Notes: generated by a model not told the origin, from the letters alone. A stretch of DNA of 64,000 nucleotides from JAENVT01 sp963805445 (GCA_963805445.1 CAWDUI010000003.1:62001-126000); one strand, 5' to 3'; shown: positions 1 through 9,835, counted from the stretch's first letter. Program-made: numbers and translations.

Positions 1-216
1 TCGGTCGACCGCCTTGACCAGGCCCAGCATCGCCACCTGGCGGAGATCCTCGTCGCCGATGCCGGGGCGGCTGTATCGCTTGGCGATGTGTGCGGCGAGG
101 CCCATGTGTCGCTCGACCAGTCGGTTACGGGTCGAACGGCTGCGCGTCGAAGCAAACTCGTGGAAGAGCTCGAGGTCTTCGAGGTCGGTAGCGCCGGGAG
201 AGTCCGTGTGCTCACG
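1..216 (-). CDS. SigB/SigF-type RNA polymerase sigma factor, N-terminal part (cut by window edge)
   Basis: The reverse strand encodes the N-terminus and region 2 of a sigma-70 family factor of the SigB/SigF/SigG stress type. Visible motifs are RNRLVERHMGLAAHIAKRY followed by GIGDEDLRQVAMLGLVKAVDR, the core-binding helix of region 2. The frame runs off the left edge, so regions 3 and 4 are missing. No normal start codon lies in this frame between the upstream rsbW-like stop (217-219) and the conserved region. A GTG at 213-215 lies in another frame, so either a base is wrong here or a rare start is used. Position directly after an RsbW-like gene supports partner-switching control. The family call is firm; the start is not. 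Confidence 0.8.
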
Positions 217-684
217 CTACCCGGCAGGCAAATCTCCTGGTGGATACGAATCCTGGTTGTGTGGCGTCGGCCGCAAGGTCGCGGTGACCACGAAGGTGTC
301 CGATGCGGTTTGGTCGATCTCGACCTTGTCTGACAACTTCCCGACGATCAGCAGCCCTCTCCCACGGACCGCGGTCGCGGTTTCGGGACCCCATGCCTCG
401 CGAGACGGCAGCGTGTGGTGCTCGCCGAAGCTGGTGATCCGTACGACCACGGAGCGGTCGGATCTGATACGAACGACGAGTCCGTAACGCTGCCCCGGCG
501 AAGCCTGGATCGCGTTCGTCGCCAACTCGCTGACGACGAGCCGCGCACGCTCCTCGACGTCGGGGTCGACGGTCGAGGACTGCAGGGAGGCGGCCACGTC
601 GTTGCGAAGATCGCGCAACGTGTGCGGGTTACCTGCGTAATCCCGTTCGAGTACGACCAGGCCGCACGGCTCGTCCGCACTCAT
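217..684 (-). CDS. RsbW-like anti-sigma factor / serine kinase (HATPase_c_2)
   Basis: About 155 residues with a GHKL-type ATPase fold. The N-box LVVSELATNAIQAS has the E-x-x-x-N pattern, and the glycine-rich GRGLLIVGKLSD is the G2-type ATP-lid segment. Proteins of this family bind their sigma factor and phosphorylate an anti-anti-sigma (RsbV-like) protein; SpoIIE-like phosphatases reverse this. I chose the ATG at 682-684 (MSADEP) rather than the upstream ATG at 714, because it starts 5 nt after the stop of the LuxR gene. The stop at 217-219 lies in the same frame as the downstream sigma factor. The gene is intact and is presumably the direct regulator of that sigma factor. Confidence 0.85.
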   Translation of the reverse strand: MSADEPCGLVVLERDYAGNPHTLRDLRNDVAASLQSSTVDPDVEERARLVVSELATNAIQASPGQRYGLVVRIRSDRSVVVRITSFGEHHTLPSREAWGPETATAVRGRGLLIVGKLSDKVEIDQTASDTFVVTATLRPTPHNQDSYPPGDLPAG

Positions 685-689
685 CGGAT

Positions 690-1331
690 TCAGATGTCCC
701 GCTGGCCGCCACACGCAGCGGGAGGCATCACGTGATAGTTGGCGGCTTTCAGGGCGGCCTGCGCCCGATTTCTGACACCGAGCTTCGTGTACAACCGTCG
801 GACGTACGTCTTGATGGTGTCGATCGACAAGAAGAGCTCTGAGGCGATCTCCCCGTTCGTCATGCCGAGCGCGATGAGGGCGAGCACCTCGTGCTCGCGT
901 GTCGACAACACGTCGGGCTCCCGGGCCCGGCGGCCACGCCGGACGTTCTCGAGCCCGATGCGTTCGCCGCCCGCCACGCGTTCGATCACGTTGACCAGCC
1001 CCGAGCCCTCTTGTGACTTGAGCGCCACGCCAGAGACCCCGGCGTCGGCAGCGAGGGCGAGAAAGGCAGGCGCGGCGTCCCAGGTGTACAACAGGACGTG
1101 GTCGACGATTCCCTCATGCACCATCGTTCGGGCTCGGTCGATCGCGTGCCGGCGACCTGCGAACGTGTCGAACAATGCCACATCAGCACGACGTCGCGGT
1201 TCGTCGCCGGCATTCATCTCGACCACGCGGACGCGGTCCGAGAAGGGAGACAACATGGCCGAGAGGCCTTGCACGATGATCTCGTAGTCGTTCACGAGCG
1301 CAACCGAGATCGGCCTGGCGTCGGTGGGCAT
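690..1331 (-). CDS. LuxR-family response regulator
   Basis: A 213-residue regulator with an N-terminal receiver-like domain starting ISVALVNDYEIIVQGL. The probable phospho-acceptor Asp is in ADVALFDTF. The C-terminal LuxR HTH contains STREHEVLALIALGMTN, GEIASELFLS and TIKTYVRRLYTKLGV. The receiver lacks the usual acidic pair after the first strand (ND rather than DD), so it may be only weakly phosphorylated. The ATG at 1329-1331 (MPTDARP) is preferred over an ATG 132 nt upstream, which adds an Arg-rich stretch of no family resemblance. It lies 5 nt upstream of the rsbW-like gene and is probably cotranscribed with it and the sigma factor. Confidence 0.85.
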   Translation of the reverse strand: MPTDARPISVALVNDYEIIVQGLSAMLSPFSDRVRVVEMNAGDEPRRRADVALFDTFAGRRHAIDRARTMVHEGIVDHVLLYTWDAAPAFLALAADAGVSGVALKSQEGSGLVNVIERVAGGERIGLENVRRGRRAREPDVLSTREHEVLALIALGMTNGEIASELFLSIDTIKTYVRRLYTKLGVRNRAQAALKAANYHVMPPAACGGQRDI

Positions 1332-1437
1332 GGCCAGGGCATCCCCGCGCCTTCCGGCAGCCAAACGGCGGCCGCCGATCTCGGCGTCATCGTCCCACCA
1401 CCTCCTCGGGGCCTGGCGACGGATAGCGTTCAGCGCA

Positions 1438-1821
1438 ATGACCGCCGATACCGAGCCGACCATCGTCGATGACGATCACTTCGAGGTGATCGTGCCACTG
1501 CGGACCAGATACGCGTCGACCATTCGGATGATTGCTGCGTCGCTCGGCGCGGAGGCCGGATTCACGGTCGATGAGATCGACGATGTGCGATTGGCGCTCG
1601 ATGAAGTGTTCTCGATGCTTGCCGAGCGCCATGTCGGCGAACGCGTGCGCACCACGTTCCGCCTCGATGGCTCACAGCTGACCGCGGTCCTCACGCTCGA
1701 ATCCGGGCCGGTCGATGTCGAACCCGACGAACTCGCTGCCAACATCTTGCGCTCCGTGGTCGACCGCTGCACCTTCTCCAGCGAGGGCGTCACCATGTCG
1801 AAGCGGGCCGCGGAGATCTGA
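1438..1821 (+). CDS. Degenerate RsbW-like ATP-binding domain protein
   Basis: A 127-residue protein divergent from the LuxR/rsbW/sigma operon. The fold order matches anti-sigma kinases: FEVIVPLRTRYASTIRMIAA as first strand and helix, then VDEIDDVRLALDEVFSMLAE, which aligns with the N-box. The Asn that binds Mg-ATP in active kinases appears replaced (DEVFSM, where DExxxN is expected), and the later glycine-rich lid is hard to see. Kinase activity is therefore doubtful; it may act as a binding partner only. The ATG at 1438-1440 is chosen because homology begins directly after it. Family confidence is moderate to good; the loss-of-function reading is inference. Confidence 0.7.
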   Translation: MTADTEPTIVDDDHFEVIVPLRTRYASTIRMIAASLGAEAGFTVDEIDDVRLALDEVFSMLAERHVGERVRTTFRLDGSQLTAVLTLESGPVDVEPDELAANILRSVVDRCTFSSEGVTMSKRAAEI

Positions 1822-1940
1822 CGAAGCAGAAATGATGCACCGAGACGATTGATCTGCGACGAATCTGGGTACTACGTCGGCTCCTGAGCTGCCGAGCCGC
1901 ACTTGCCGGCTCGGCGGCAACAGATCGAAAGCGAGCAGAG

Positions 1941-2169
1941 ATGTCGAACACCCTGAAAACCATGGTCGAGTCCGGTGCCAGCACCTGTCGGACCTCGTCG
2001 GAGCTGGTCCCGAATCGAGGAATACCTCCCATCGCTGGCCCCCGTCGCCAGCGGGCGCAAGAAGTTCTCCTCGGTCGCCGTGATCGTGCTGGTCGTCGTG
2101 GTCATCGCAGTCGTCACCAAGCGCAACCATCGTCATTCCACGGAGCCTGCCGCAGACCACGGGAAGTGA
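1941..2169 (+). CDS. Possible small single-pass membrane protein (probably frameshifted)
   Basis: The 365 nt between the RsbW-like gene and the phosphatase hold no clear large gene. One forward frame opens with an ATG at 1941 (MSNTLKTMVESG). A second frame, from about 2020 to the TGA ending at 2169, encodes RIEEYLPSLAP, a basic GRKK, then one strong hydrophobic helix VAVIVLVVVVIAVV and a basic tail KRNHRH. The two would join into one short membrane protein if a base were missing near 1975-2020, as happens in many neighbouring genes. I recognise no family. It could also be non-coding sequence. Confidence 0.3.
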
Positions 2170-2186
2170 CCGTCGAGTCGGCGCGG

Positions 2187-4634
2187 TCAGTTGCGTCGGA
2201 TCACCAGCAGAGCGATGTCGTCATCGGGCTCGTCGCCGTCGGTCAGGCGGTCGAGAATCGACGCACACATCTCTGATGGCGCCAATGCCGAGCGCCCTCG
2301 ACAGCGTCGAGCAAGCGCTTCAGCCCATCGTCGATGGTCTCGCCGCGACGTTCGACGAGGCCGTCAGTGAACATCACCACAACGTCGCCCTGGCCGAACA
2401 CGAAATCCGCTGTGAGGTTGTTGTCGTCGGCGACATTGAAGCCGAGCAACGGACGGCGTCCACTCTCCAAGAGCTCACTCGGACCACACGCCGGCATCCG
2501 AACCACGGGTACGTGGCCGGCACTGGCGTACCGGGCGTGTCCATCCGCGTCGAAGAGCACATAGGCGACCGACGCGCCAATGGTGTCGGCACCCTGCACC
2601 GCGAACAGATCAACGGCCGCGATCGCGTGGTTCGGCTCGGGATCGTTGGCGACGGCCGTGGCGATCGAGCGAGGAGCTGACCCATCGCCGCTGCGACGAG
2701 ACCGTGACCAACAGCGTCACCCACCACTGCCGCGATGCGGCCGCCGGCCACGTCGAGCACCTGGTACCCGCCACCGCCGATCGCCATCCCAGTCGCAGGT
2801 GGATCGCCGGCTGCCACGTCGATCCAGTGCGGCGTCCACGGCAGCGCGGGTAAGAGCCGACGCTGGAATGTGAGCGCGATGTCGCGGTCCCGTTCGTAGA
2901 GCGAGGCGCGCTCCAGCGCACCGGCACACCGCGACCCCAATGTGACCAACATCGACAGCTCCTCCGGTGTGAACTCGCGGTGCTCTGCAAAGGTGAACAC
3001 CAACGAGCCGGTGATGCGATTCAGGATCCGCAGGGGCACGCCGAGCGCCGCGCCGATCGCCGGGCTCGACGGAAACTGCGTCACGATCACGACCGACCCC
3101 GCGTCGATCGCTCTCCCGGCAACGTCGACGAACACTTCAGGTCCGCGACGGCGGGGATGCCCGATGCCTCCCTCACCGACAACTCGGCGTCGTCGTCGAC
3201 GAGCAACAACGCCGCGCCATCTGCGGCGATTCCGGCAGCACCGTGCGTCAGCACCTCCTGTCCGACCCTCGTCGTGGTTGCCGCCGATGCGATCCGACCG
3301 CTGACACGCTGCAGGGTGTCGAGCGCGGCGCGGCTCCTCGTCTGGCGATCGAACAGGACCGCGCTGTTCAGTGCCGCCCCGAGGCGGCCGGCCAACTCGT
3401 CGATCAGTTCGATCTCGGCGGTATCGAACGACGGTCGGTCGTCGCCGCGGATGAGCTGCATTGCACCCAGCGTTCCCAGAGCTCCGGTCACGGGCACCGT
3501 GATGACCGAGCTGAGACCAACCTCTCGGAGCACGTCGCCACCCGGCAGTGAGAACACGACCGGGTCGACGCGGGGGATCACCTCGCGGCGACCCGTGCGG
3601 ATCACCTGCGCTGCGCCGAATCTGGCATCGGGATCGTATGGGTGGTCACGCAGCACCTGCTCGGCCCACTTCACCTTCGCAGGATCTCGGTGAGCCACGG
3701 TGATGGATGGCCGATCACGTCGCCGATCAATGGCGATCACGATCGAACACCACTCTGCAAGCTCGGGCACAACCGCTTCCGTGACGCGATGCACGATCTC
3801 GGCGGCATCGAAGGAGTAGGCCAGCACATCGTTGACCTTGGCGAGGTACTCCACACGTTCGCGTTGACGTCGTTCGAGGCCGAGCAACCGCGTTCTCTCC
3901 TCGATCTCACGGTGGCGCTCGTCCACGTCGATCGCCAAGCCGAACGCACCGAGCGCTTCGCCGCCGTGGTCGCCGACGATCACATCGCCGATTCCTTCGA
4001 TCCAGTGGATGCTTCCATCGGACCACCGACATCGATGATCGAACCGGAACGGCTTGCCGCTGGCAACACCGGCGGCGACCGCTTCTTGGACCATGTCGCG
4101 ATCGCGTTCGTCGACCGAATCGATCCAGGCCTCGAAGGTCCCCCCGAACTCGCCAGGCTCCACACCGAACAACATCGAGGTGTACGCATCCCACGTGACC
4201 ACGCCGGTCCGCCGATCCCATGACCACTCCCCCATCCGCCCAGTCGCAAGCGCTGCCTTGAGACGATCCGTCGGCAGCATGATCGGAATCGACTCGGCGA
4301 CCGCCCGATCGTGTGCCTCGCGCCTACGTGCGATCCAGACCGCGAGCGCGCCGCCGGCAACAGTCGTTGCCATACCCACCCAATGGCGCAGTGACCAGGC
4401 GATGTGGTCTGACCAACCGAGGGCAACCGCACCCGCCGCAGCGATCAGGGAAACCACGAGCGTGTCCCGGCTGGCCCCTCCGGAGCACGTGATCAGCGGA
4501 ACGAGCACCAGCAACGGAATCAGCACCACTGAGCTCGACGTCACGTCGACCGCCGCGATCGCTGTAACTGTGGCCAGCCCGGCCATCACGAACGAGCGTC
4601 GACTGTCCCGATCACGACCCCCTTCGCGCAGCAC
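2187..4634 (-). CDS. Membrane PAS-GAF-SpoIIE (PP2C-type) serine phosphatase, frameshifted
   Basis: About 815 residues read across three frames. The N-terminus has three to four hydrophobic helices, then a PAS domain (GRMGEWSWDRRTGVVTWD), two GAF-like segments (WCSIVIAIDRRRDRPSITV; GRIASAATTTRVGQEV), and a C-terminal SpoIIE/PP2C phosphatase domain. Phosphatase motifs include FQRRLLPALPW, GDAVGHGLVAAAMGQL, ASAGHVP, VMFTDGLVERRG and the terminal DDDIALLVIRRN. Frames change near 3140, 2675 and 2290. Each break keeps the homology running, so these are probably sequence errors. The start is uncertain: GTG at 4634 or ATG at 4586. Such proteins dephosphorylate anti-anti-sigma factors, matching the rsbW and sigma genes nearby. 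It is divergent from the GGDEF-EAL gene. Confidence 0.8.
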
Positions 4635-4724
4635 ATTGCAAATACTGGCAAGCAGACGACGGTTCCACAACAACGGGTCATGTGACCCTGACGAAATCGC
4701 CGGACGTCCCGCACACTTGGGGAG

Positions 4725-7443
4725 ATGATTGTTCACCCACCGGCGGAGGTGGCGGCCGCCGGCGACGATGTCCCACCCCACTGGTACGGGTCCGTCTTCA
4801 GCCACCGTTCGTGGCCTGGCTGGCTCGCCATCGTCGGGGCCATTTGCGTCGTGCATGTGCTCAGCCCGAACGGGGTCATCGGCAACGTCACCTACATCGT
4901 GATCACGACCGGGTCGGCCGCAGCCGCCTGGATCGGCGTGAGTCGTCAGCCACCGCATCAACGGTTTGCCTGGAGGTGCATCGCCATCGGCCTGACATGC
5001 TCGGGCGCCGGAGACGCAATCTATTACGTACAGGGTCTCGTCGGCGGTTCGTTGCCGAACGTGTCCATCGCCGACGCCCTCTGGCTCGCCGCGTATCTCG
5101 GACTGTCCATCGGGCTCTCGGGCTTGATCGTCGGTCGCCAGTCAGTCGGTCGCATCGACGTCGACAGCCTGATCGACATCGCATCGTTTGGCGTCCTGGC
5201 GATGATCGTGTTGACGCAGTTCGGGGTGGTCCACGACCTCATCTCGGACAGCTCGTATTCGCTCGCGACAAGGGCGGTCTGGACGGCATATCCCATCTTC
5301 GACGCAGCGTTGCTGGTCGTGGTCGCCCAAGCGATCATCAGTCGCCGGATACGAGGCCTCCGGGGCCTCTTCCTCACCCTCGGTGTCGCGCTGTGGCTGA
5401 CGTCGGACTTCACGTCATTGTTCCTCACCGACACGTCAGGGATCCACAAGTGGCTCGACGTCGGTTGGATGGTGGGCCCGGCCGCCCTCGGCGTCGCGGC
5501 GTGGCCACGAGTCAACCGCGGCGCCAGGCTCCAGCCGACGACGACGAGGCCCACATGACCACCGGGCGCGTGACGATCACCCTGGCGCCGCTGTTGGTTC
5601 CCGGACTCATCGAGATCTGGCAAGTGGGCAACGGGCGCCGACTCAGCCCGGTTCCGCTGTTCGGCGCCACGCTGACGCTCGTGTCATTGGCGCTGCTTCG
5701 CTCGATCCGGTTGGTCAAGGCAACCAATCGTCAGACGCGAAGCTCGACACAGCCGGCGGTTCTACGCGGCCCTCGCCGAGAACTCCTCCGACGCCGTGAT
5801 CGTGCTCGATCGAGAGGGTCGGATCCTGAACGAGGCTCCCAACCTGGCATCGATGTTGGGCCGACCCGGTGTCTCGACGGTCGGCATGGATGCGATCGGT
5901 CTGCTCCGGCTCCCCGATCAAGAGGGCGCCCGTGGCGTGCTGGCCCATTGGTGGTCGACGACGGGGGTGGTGGACGACGCCGATGTCGAACGACCCGGGC
6001 CGATGGCTCGGAGCGGTGGTTCGGGGTGCGGGCGGCCAACCTGTCGGCTGACCCCGATGTCGCCGGACTGGTCATCAACCTCCGAGACATCACCGACCGC
6101 AAGCGCGCCGAGAATGCCCTCAGCCACAGCGGGTTCCACGACTCGCTGACCGGCCTCGCCAACCGCGCCTTGTTCCACGACCGGCTCGACCATGCGCTCG
6201 ACCGCACGGCACGCAGTGGCCTGGGGGTCGCCGTGGTGTACCTCGACCTGGACGGGTTCAAGATGATCAACGACAGTCGTGGTCACGAAGCCGGCGACCA
6301 GGTGTTGCGCGAGGTGGCCGCCCGCATCGCCGCCGCCGTCCGCACGCTCGACACGGTGTCGCGACTGGGTGGCGACGAGTTCGCCGTCCTGATCGAGGAG
6401 AGCGGGCGGGTGCTCGACGAGGCCGAGACCGTGGCAGAAGCGTGCTCCAATCGCTGACAGCGCCGTTCATCGTCGACAGCCACCAGATCGTGCTCTCGGC
6501 GAGCATCGGGATCGCGATCGGCGACGTGTCATGCACGGCGTCGTCGATGATGCGCGACGCCGACGTGGCGATGTACAAGGCGAAGACGACCGGCAAGGCG
6601 CGGTGGGCGCTATACGAACCGGCCATGCGCACTGCGGCGCTCGACCGCCTCGAACTCGAGAGCGACCTCCACAAAGCAGTCGAGGACGGGGCAACTCCGG
6701 CTCGTGTATCAGCCGGTCATCGAGCTGCGGTCGAGCAGGATCGTCGGCTTCGAAGCGCTGCTCCGTTGGGATCACCCCACCAGAGGGCTCATCGAACCGA
6801 GCACGTTCATCCCGATCGCCGAGAGCAACGGCACGATGGTTCGATCGGCCGGTGGGTGTTGGAGGATGCGTGCCGAACCGCAGCGAAGTGGCACGCCGCG
6901 TTCCCCGCGCGGAAGCTGACCATGGCGGTCAACCTGTCGGCGCGCCAACTCGCTGCGCCCGACATCGTCGGCGATGTTGCCCACGTGCTCGTGCGCTTCG
7001 GGCTGCCTGCGGCCTCGTTGATCCTCGAGATGACCGAGAGCGTCCTCGTCCAAGACACCGAGACAGCAACCCGCAGACTGCAGTCTCTTCGGGCCCTCGG
7101 CGTTCGCCTCGCCATCGACGACTTCGGCACCGGGTACTCGTCGCTCTCCTACTTGCGGCAGTTCCCGATCGACATCTTGAAGATCGACAAGTCGTTCACC
7201 GACACGATCACGCGTCGCGCCCAGCTCCCACCGATCGTCCATGGCCTGCTGGACCTGGCCAAGACACTGGCGATGACGACCGTTGCCGAGGGCATCGAGC
7301 TCGACATCCAACGCGACACACTGCGCGATGAGGACTGCGAGTTCGGGCAGGGCTTCTTGTTCTCCGAGCCACTCGATCCGGTCGACGCGTTGGCGATGCT
7401 GGCTACCGGGCAGGCGATCGACGCCACTCCTGTCGGGTTGTGA
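4725..7443 (+). CDS. Membrane-bound PAS-GGDEF-EAL c-di-GMP protein, frameshifted
   Basis: The reconstructed gene encodes about 900 residues. About eight hydrophobic helices fill the first 300 residues (for example LAIVGAICVVHVLSP and IDIASFGVLAMIVLTQFGVV). A PAS domain follows (NSSDAVIVLDREGRILNEAP), then a GGDEF domain with intact RLGGDEFAVL and DLDGFKMINDSRGH, and an EAL domain with FEALLRWDHP, NLSARQL, DDFGTGYSSLSYL and KIDKSF. Both catalytic signatures look intact, so it could make or degrade c-di-GMP. The frame changes about six times (near 5525, 5750, 5995, 6440, 6690 and 6840), always with homology continuing. It is divergent from the SpoIIE-type phosphatase and may share that promoter region. 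Confidence 0.8.
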
Positions 7444-7795
7444 CGTCAGGCGGCTCAGCCCGCCACCGCGGACCGTGAGGGCCTGGGTTTGCCGGCTCGA
7501 CGTTGGTCGTCTCGACCAGCTTGTCGACCACACGTTCTTCGATGGGATTCTTCGCGAGCTGCTCGGCCTCGGCCATCTGCTCCACCTCGACTCGCGAGGC
7601 CTGCCACGCCGACCAGTGCCCTGACACCAATGCCCACAACGAGAGCGCCGACACGTACGTGACGCTGCTCAGCAGGCCGAGCCCGATCGAAATGGGGATC
7701 ATGATCAGCCAGAAGATGGTGAACCAGCCGTTGACCCGACGCATGAAAACAGGGTCGCCTTGGATCGACGCCCACAACGACTTCACGACGCCCAT
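7403..7795 (-). CDS. Small conserved-looking membrane protein
   Basis: A 130-residue protein with two hydrophobic helices in the middle (WFTIFWLIMIPISIGLGLL and VTYVSALSLWALVSGHW) and a hydrophilic, charged C-terminal tail. The composition, compact start MGVVKSLWASIQGDPVFMRR and codon pattern look like a real gene. I recognise no family and propose no function. Its 3' end overlaps the convergent end of the GGDEF-EAL gene by about 40 nt, so the last residues could change if either gene has an indel there. Confidence 0.6.
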   Translation of the reverse strand: MGVVKSLWASIQGDPVFMRRVNGWFTIFWLIMIPISIGLGLLSSVTYVSALSLWALVSGHWSAWQASRVEVEQMAEAEQLAKNPIEERVVDKLVETTNVEPANPGPHGPRWRAEPPDVTTRQEWRRSPAR

Positions 7796-7861
7796 GGGCG
7801 CCTCATTTCGCGCATCATGGCTGAGGTCGTTACCCCGATCAGGTGGGCGGCAAACAGGCGT

Positions 7862-8647
7862 TCAGCGCGTCGACCCGTACATCAAGGATCCAGGGGTCGT
7901 CAGCACCTGACCGGTCTCCAGCCACGTCTTCAGGCCCGACAAGATCATCGGCCACCCGCCGTAGAGCTGGTCGTTGGCACCCTCGCGGAGCTGATCGTGG
8001 GTGACGACGAGGCGACAGGAGTCGCCGACCGGCTCGATCTCCCACGTGACCCGCGAGGTCCCTTCGCTCTTCACGTCGTCACCCCACAGCGCGACCATGC
8101 TCTGCACCAGGCGGCGGGGCGGGTCGACTTCCAGGTTCTCACCTTCACCGAGCACCATCCCCGGAGCGCCGGGGTTGGTCATCTCGAAGTGTGACCCTGC
8201 CGTCCAATCGGATGTGACGGTGTTGCCGAATTGGAACTTCCGGCGAATCTCGGGATCCGTGATGGCGTGCCAGAGACGCTCGGGGGTTGTGCGGATGTAG
8301 ATCTCGAAGACCTTCTCCATGGAACTCTCCATTCTGTTCTTGAGCTCGAGGAGCGCTGCCGCCCACGGCTCGGTGTACTTGCTCACCCACCGGTCGTGGA
8401 TGAGCCGGATCGGGATTGCGTTCAAGTAGTGCAACTTCTCCCTGCCGCGCCGCTTGGTGACCACCAGTCCGGCTGCTTCCAGCAGGTTCAGATGCTTCAT
8501 CACCCCGATGCGCGACATCGAGAAGCGATCCGCGAGCGCACCCAACGTCTGTCCGTCCTCACGGAACAGGTCGTCGAGCAAGCTGCGCCGAGTCGGATCG
8601 GCGAGCGCTTTGAACACGATGTCCACGTCGGCATCATAGGTAACCAT
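7862..8647 (-). CDS. ArsR-family HTH fused to SRPBCC (AHSA1) domain
   Basis: A 261-residue fusion. Residues 1-100 are an ArsR-type winged helix (DIVFKALADPTRRSLLDDL, then TLGALADRFSMSRIGVMKHL and GLVVTKRRGREKLHYLN). Residues 110-250 are an AHSA1/SRPBCC ligand-binding domain (EKVFEIYIRTTPERLWHAIT, TSDWTAGSHFEM, RVTWEIEP). The SRPBCC cavity presumably binds a hydrophobic ligand that controls the HTH. This fusion is a known actinobacterial architecture. A perfect GTAAC-N6-GTTAC inverted repeat lies across its own start codon, which strongly suggests autorepression. The divergent neighbour is an acetamidase/formamidase gene, a candidate target. The start at ATG 8645-8647 is supported by the operator and by homology from residue 5. 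Confidence 0.88.
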   Translation of the reverse strand: MVTYDADVDIVFKALADPTRRSLLDDLFREDGQTLGALADRFSMSRIGVMKHLNLLEAAGLVVTKRRGREKLHYLNAIPIRLIHDRWVSKYTEPWAAALLELKNRMESSMEKVFEIYIRTTPERLWHAITDPEIRRKFQFGNTVTSDWTAGSHFEMTNPGAPGMVLGEGENLEVDPPRRLVQSMVALWGDDVKSEGTSRVTWEIEPVGDSCRLVVTHDQLREGANDQLYGGWPMILSGLKTWLETGQVLTTPGSLMYGSTR

Positions 8648-8655
8648 TTAGTTAC
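8640..8655. promoter_or_regulatory. Candidate ArsR-type operator (GTAAC-N6-GTTAC)
   Basis: The inverted repeat GTAACCATTTAGTTAC spans 8640-8655, and its centre contains the start codon (CAT on the + strand) of the ArsR-SRPBCC gene. ArsR-family proteins bind short imperfect palindromes of this size close to their own promoter. It also lies 70 nt upstream of the divergent FmdA-family gene, so one dimer could control both. The repeat is seen directly; the binding protein is inferred. Confidence 0.6.
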
Positions 8656-8724
8656 ATGTCAAGATCATCCGCCGATAATGGAGCCGAAACGGGGACGAAA
8701 CAGTTCGTTCGTACGGTGCGGCGC

Positions 8725-9810
8725 ATGAGCGCCGTGTTCGACCTGACCAGCCGGATCGGCGGGGCCGCCGCACGCCACCTCCTCGCGGCGACACCCGAAA
8801 CTTGCTTCTGGGGATACATCGACCGCGACATCCCCGCGGTCCTCGAGGTCGATTCCGGCGACATCATCGAGGTCGAAGCGGTGACGCACCACGCCGGCGA
8901 CGCGCCCGACCTGTTGATGGACGACGGCATCCGAGCGATCTGGGCCGGCATCCCCGAGTCGGGACGGGGTCCGGGCGTGCATGTCATGACCGGCCCGATC
9001 GCCGTGCGTGGCGCCCGGCCGGGCGACACGCTGATGGTACGGATCCTCGACATGCGACCGCGGCTGGCCTATGGCAGCAACTGCGCTGCCAACTGGGGGC
9101 TGCTGTACGACGAGTTCGAGAAGGAACGGATCACGATCTACGAGCTCATCGAGCCAGGCGCGGGAGGCGACCCCTTCGGGAAGCTCGCCCAGCCGGTGTT
9201 CGGCTACGACTTCGCCACACGCCCGATGTACGACATCCCGGGCGTGGTGACACCACCCGACCCGAATGCGCGGCAACCGTTCAGTCGACGAGTGAGCGTG
9301 CCCGTTCGCCCGCATTTCGGTGTGATGGGCGTCGCCCCGGCCGACCCCGGTCGGCACTCGAGCATCCCGCCGGGCGTGTTCGGGGGCAATGTCGACAACT
9401 GGCGCATCGGTCCAGGAGCAACCGCGTGCTACCCCGTCTTCGCCGAAGGAGCGATGCTGTACGTCGGCGACCCTCACTTCGCCCAGGGCGATGGAGAGAT
9501 CTGTGGCACGGCGATCGAGGCGTCACTGACAGCACGCATCCAGGTCTGGATCGAACCCGAGCTCGGCGTGACATCGCCATTGCTGGAGACGGCCACGTCG
9601 TGGTTCACCCATGGCTTCGGTGACGGGCTCGACGCCGCAATGCGCATGGCGGCAACACAGATGCTCTGGCTCATGCAGACGCATCTGCATCTGAGTGCCG
9701 ACGACGCATACTCCCTCGCGTCGGTGGCGATGGACCTCGGTGTGACGCAGGTGGTCGATGCAACGCTGGGCTGCCACGCCGGCATCAGCCGGGAGATCTT
9801 CGCGACCTGA
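8725..9810 (+). CDS. Acetamidase/formamidase family protein (FmdA/AmdA)
   Basis: A 361-residue protein matching the FmdA_AmdA family, zinc-dependent amidohydrolases of short amides (formamide, acetamide) that release ammonia. Recognisable segments are DSGDIIEVEAVTHHAGDAPD, HVMTGPIAVRGARPGDTL, SSIPPGVFGGNVDNWRIGPG, YVGDPHFAQGDGEICG and TQVVDATLGCHAGISREIF. The ATG at 8725 (MSAVFDLTS) is preferred over an ATG at 8656, because the latter starts inside the ArsR operator and adds a non-conserved tail. The gene is intact and divergent from the ArsR-SRPBCC regulator. Ammonia release could connect functionally with the urease operon, but nothing here shows co-regulation. The exact substrate is not decided by sequence. 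Confidence 0.85.
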   Translation: MSAVFDLTSRIGGAAARHLLAATPETCFWGYIDRDIPAVLEVDSGDIIEVEAVTHHAGDAPDLLMDDGIRAIWAGIPESGRGPGVHVMTGPIAVRGARPGDTLMVRILDMRPRLAYGSNCAANWGLLYDEFEKERITIYELIEPGAGGDPFGKLAQPVFGYDFATRPMYDIPGVVTPPDPNARQPFSRRVSVPVRPHFGVMGVAPADPGRHSSIPPGVFGGNVDNWRIGPGATACYPVFAEGAMLYVGDPHFAQGDGEICGTAIEASLTARIQVWIEPELGVTSPLLETATSWFTHGFGDGLDAAMRMAATQMLWLMQTHLHLSADDAYSLASVAMDLGVTQVVDATLGCHAGISREIFAT

Positions 9811-9819
9811 CAAGGTCTA

Positions 9820-9835
9820 CACCGCGGCTGCGGTG
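9820..9835 (+). terminator. Weak hairpin after the amidase gene
   Basis: CACCGC-GGCT-GCGGTG forms a 6-bp GC-rich stem with a 4-nt loop 10 nt after the amidase stop. It has no U-tract. It could help end transcription before the next gene, which starts 32 nt later, but such short stems are common in GC-rich DNA. Confidence 0.3.

Noticed and set aside
6531..7331. Long Arg-rich open frames opposite or shifted to real genes
   Set aside because: They are shadow frames of GC-rich coding sequence with Arg, Pro and His excess and no family resemblance.
4725..7443. Programmed frameshifting or genuine pseudogenes as the cause of the broken GGDEF-EAL gene
   Set aside because: There are six breaks without a slippery-site pattern, catalytic motifs are intact and no in-frame stop codons have accumulated; similar breaks occur in unrelated genes.
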